From: an uncultured Treponema sp.
GTDB lineage: Bacteria; Spirochaetota; Spirochaetia; Treponematales; Treponemataceae
DNA: 5,805 nt
Direction: 5' to 3'
NCBI GenBank assembly: GCA_905236315.1
Contig: CAJOPO010000217.1
Location: forward strand, 1-5,805
Under the pieces are notes generated by a model, which did not search any database, was not told where the DNA came from, and saw only the letters and a list, made by a program, of their open reading frames with translations. Shown piece after piece: positions 4,893 through 5,805 of the stretch. The translations under genes were made by a program, and so were the position numbers. The first letter of the stretch is position 1. Every line of letters starts with the position of its first letter.

Positions 4893-5594
4893 ATGCGAGA
4901 ACTATGCCTTAAATGCCTACGTCCTCTTGAATCTTGCTATTGTAAATATATAAAGCAAGAGGACTATGGCATTAAATTTGTGTTTTTAATGCACCCAAAA
5001 GAAGCAAAGAAACAACGCACTGGAACAGGGAGACTTGCAAATTTAAGTCTTTATGATAGTGAAATAATAGTGGGTGTTGATTTTTCAGAAAACAAGCGTC
5101 TTAATGAATTATTGGCAGATGAAAAATATTTTCCAGTCCTTTTATATCCTAAAGAAGACGCATTAACAAGCGAAAGCGAAAAACTAAAATCTTCACTTAT
5201 AAATAGAAAACTTTTAGTAATAGTAATTGATTCCACATGGTTTTGCTCTAAAAAGATGGTTAAACTTAGTAAAAACCTACATAAATTACCAGCGATTTCT
5301 TTTACAAATTCGTATAAAAGCATTTTTACCTTTAAAAAGGAACCCAAAGATTACTGCGTTTCTACTATTGAATCTTGCTACTATCTTATAAAGGAATTAC
5401 AAGAAGCAAATATATCTTCTCTAAAAGACATTTCTCCAGAACCCCTAATGTATGTTTTTAAGAAAATGATACAATTCCAGCTAGAAAAAGAAAACGAGCG
5501 TATAGAATTAGGATTACCAGGTAATCATGCCTATGATTATAAATATACACGCAAAAGAGAAATTCCAAAAGAAATAAATAATACTACCCTCTAA
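4893..5594 (+). CDS. DTW-domain protein, probable tRNA-uridine aminocarboxypropyltransferase
   Basis: This is a 233-aa protein of the DTW family (TapT/YfiP in E. coli, DTWD1/2 in humans). These enzymes transfer the 3-amino-3-carboxypropyl group from S-adenosylmethionine to uridine in tRNA, making acp3U (position 47 in bacteria). An N-terminal zinc-type cluster is visible: C5-x2-C8 and C15-x-C17 in CLKCLRPLESCYC. It is followed by the conserved MHPKE (33-37) and TGTGRL (43-48), the signature D113-S-T-W116, and KKEP and YCVSTIES (148-161). Length matches E. coli TapT. The C-terminus is basic (218-227) and could contact RNA. AAGGA ends 4 nt before the ATG and overlaps the end of thioredoxin, so translation is probably coupled. 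Exact tRNA position is inferred from the bacterial family members. Confidence 0.88.
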   Translation: MRELCLKCLRPLESCYCKYIKQEDYGIKFVFLMHPKEAKKQRTGTGRLANLSLYDSEIIVGVDFSENKRLNELLADEKYFPVLLYPKEDALTSESEKLKSSLINRKLLVIVIDSTWFCSKKMVKLSKNLHKLPAISFTNSYKSIFTFKKEPKDYCVSTIESCYYLIKELQEANISSLKDISPEPLMYVFKKMIQFQLEKENERIELGLPGNHAYDYKYTRKREIPKEINNTTL

Positions 5595-5664
5595 AAACAA
5601 AAGTTTTCATAGTTTCTCTAATGTTTTAAAGGTATCGCTTAAGATTTTATCACGGAAATCAGTT

Positions 5665-5684
5665 TTCAAGGGGGTGCCCTTGAA
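5665..5684. repeat. 8-bp stem, 4-nt loop hairpin
   Basis: TTCAAGGG (5665-5672) pairs perfectly with CCCTTGAA (5677-5684) around a GGTG loop. It is the first strong hairpin after the DTW gene. No T-run follows on the plus strand, so a terminator role is not supported by sequence alone. Confidence 0.65.
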
Positions 5685-5693
5685 CCCCATGTT

Positions 5694-5745
5694 TTTGGAG
5701 GGGAGAAAAACCTCTACACGAAAGCGTTTTTTTCTCCCCTCCAAA
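5694..5745. repeat. Perfect 17-bp inverted repeat, 18-nt loop
   Basis: TTTGGAGGGGAGAAAAA (5694-5710) is the exact reverse complement of 5729-5745. The purine-only core of one arm faces a pyrimidine-only core in the other. Seven Ts occur at the inner end of the right arm (5727-5733). The RNA would form a very stable hairpin that could stop transcription or protect the 3' end of the thioredoxin-DTW mRNA, but no T-run follows it. Confidence 0.75.
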
Positions 5746-5767
5746 CCTTCCCTCTTTTCCAGCATCG

Positions 5768-5787
5768 CTTAGGGCTAAGCCCCTAAG
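5768..5787. repeat. 7-bp stem hairpin with alternative fold
   Basis: CTTAGGG (5768-5774) pairs with CCCTAAG (5781-5787) around CTAAGC. The same bases allow a competing stem, GCTTAG (5767-5772) with CTAAGC (5775-5780). It is the third inverted repeat in the block. Confidence 0.55.
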
Positions 5788-5805
5788 AACCCTAGCTTTA
5801 CTTAG

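Larger units (their letters stand above)
5651..5805. repeat. Hairpin-rich repeat-like element at right edge
   Basis: This gene-free block starts with CACGGAAATCAGTTTT, identical to 4448-4463. It contains three inverted repeats (5665-5684, 5694-5745, 5768-5787) in sequence that is clearly richer in G and C, in strand-biased runs, than the neighbouring genes. It runs off the window, so its right boundary is unknown. The form fits a small non-coding interspersed element (REP or MITE-like) rather than a gene. Bases 5595-5650, between the DTW stop and this block, show only AT-rich sequence with a weak 5-bp hairpin (AAAAC/GTTTT at 5594-5607). Confidence 0.55.

Noticed and set aside
5594..5607. AAAAC/GTTTT hairpin right after the DTW stop as a terminator.
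   Set aside because: The stem is only 5 bp, mostly A-T, and no T-run follows it.
5689..5772. Short plus-strand ORF of 27 codons (beginning MFLEGRKTST) in the right-edge block.
   Set aside because: It is read straight through both arms of the 17-bp inverted repeat, has no suitably spaced Shine-Dalgarno or visible promoter, and its composition follows the repeat rather than a protein. It is best explained as chance coding in a hairpin element.
1..5805. CRISPR arrays, tRNA or rRNA genes, transposase genes, riboswitches and toxin-antitoxin or defence genes.
   Set aside because: No regularly spaced direct repeats, no cloverleaf-like sequence, and no such protein domain is present in any plausible frame. 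The coding content is ordinary transport, regulation, redox and RNA-modification genes.

Overview
The window is AT-rich chromosomal DNA with ordinary metabolic genes, bordered on both sides by hairpin-rich, repeat-like non-coding DNA. Base composition, the relaxed lipobox of the binding protein, and the hairpin elements in the spacers suggest a host-associated spirochaete of the Treponema type. This is an impression from sequence style, not a database match; a low-GC Firmicute is the main alternative.

Left to right: positions 1-108 hold two consecutive strong hairpins and no gene. Positions 109-3320, on the minus strand, are a three-gene carbohydrate ABC importer operon of the CUT1 type, read from right to left: MalF/UgpA-type permease (3320-2436), MalG/UgpE-type permease (2425-1529), then a lipoprotein sugar-binding protein (1458-109). 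There is no ATPase gene, so the transporter must borrow an MsmK/UgpC-like ATPase from elsewhere. The 122-bp divergent spacer (3321-3442) carries a good promoter facing each way and a perfect 20-bp palindrome almost exactly at its centre. To its right is a LacI/GalR-family regulator (3443-4444, plus strand), very probably the local regulator of the importer and of itself.

A terminator-like inverted repeat follows lacI. A separate plus-strand unit then begins with its own strong promoter: thioredoxin (4580-4891), and one base later a DTW-domain protein of the tRNA-uridine aminocarboxypropyltransferase family (4893-5594). The right end (5595-5805) has no gene. It contains three hairpins, including a perfect 17-bp stem, and a 16-bp sequence identical to one in the lacI terminator, so it looks like an interspersed repeat element.

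No new defence, mobile or biosynthetic system is visible. The most interesting part is the divergent control region. Its palindrome matches a LacI-family (GalR/CcpA-like) operator except that the central CpG is TpA, and the regulator's hinge helix has Ile where the family has the minor-groove-inserting Leu. Both divergent promoters are predicted to start transcription essentially at the start codon, and neither first gene has a Shine-Dalgarno sequence, whereas four internal or downstream genes do have one.
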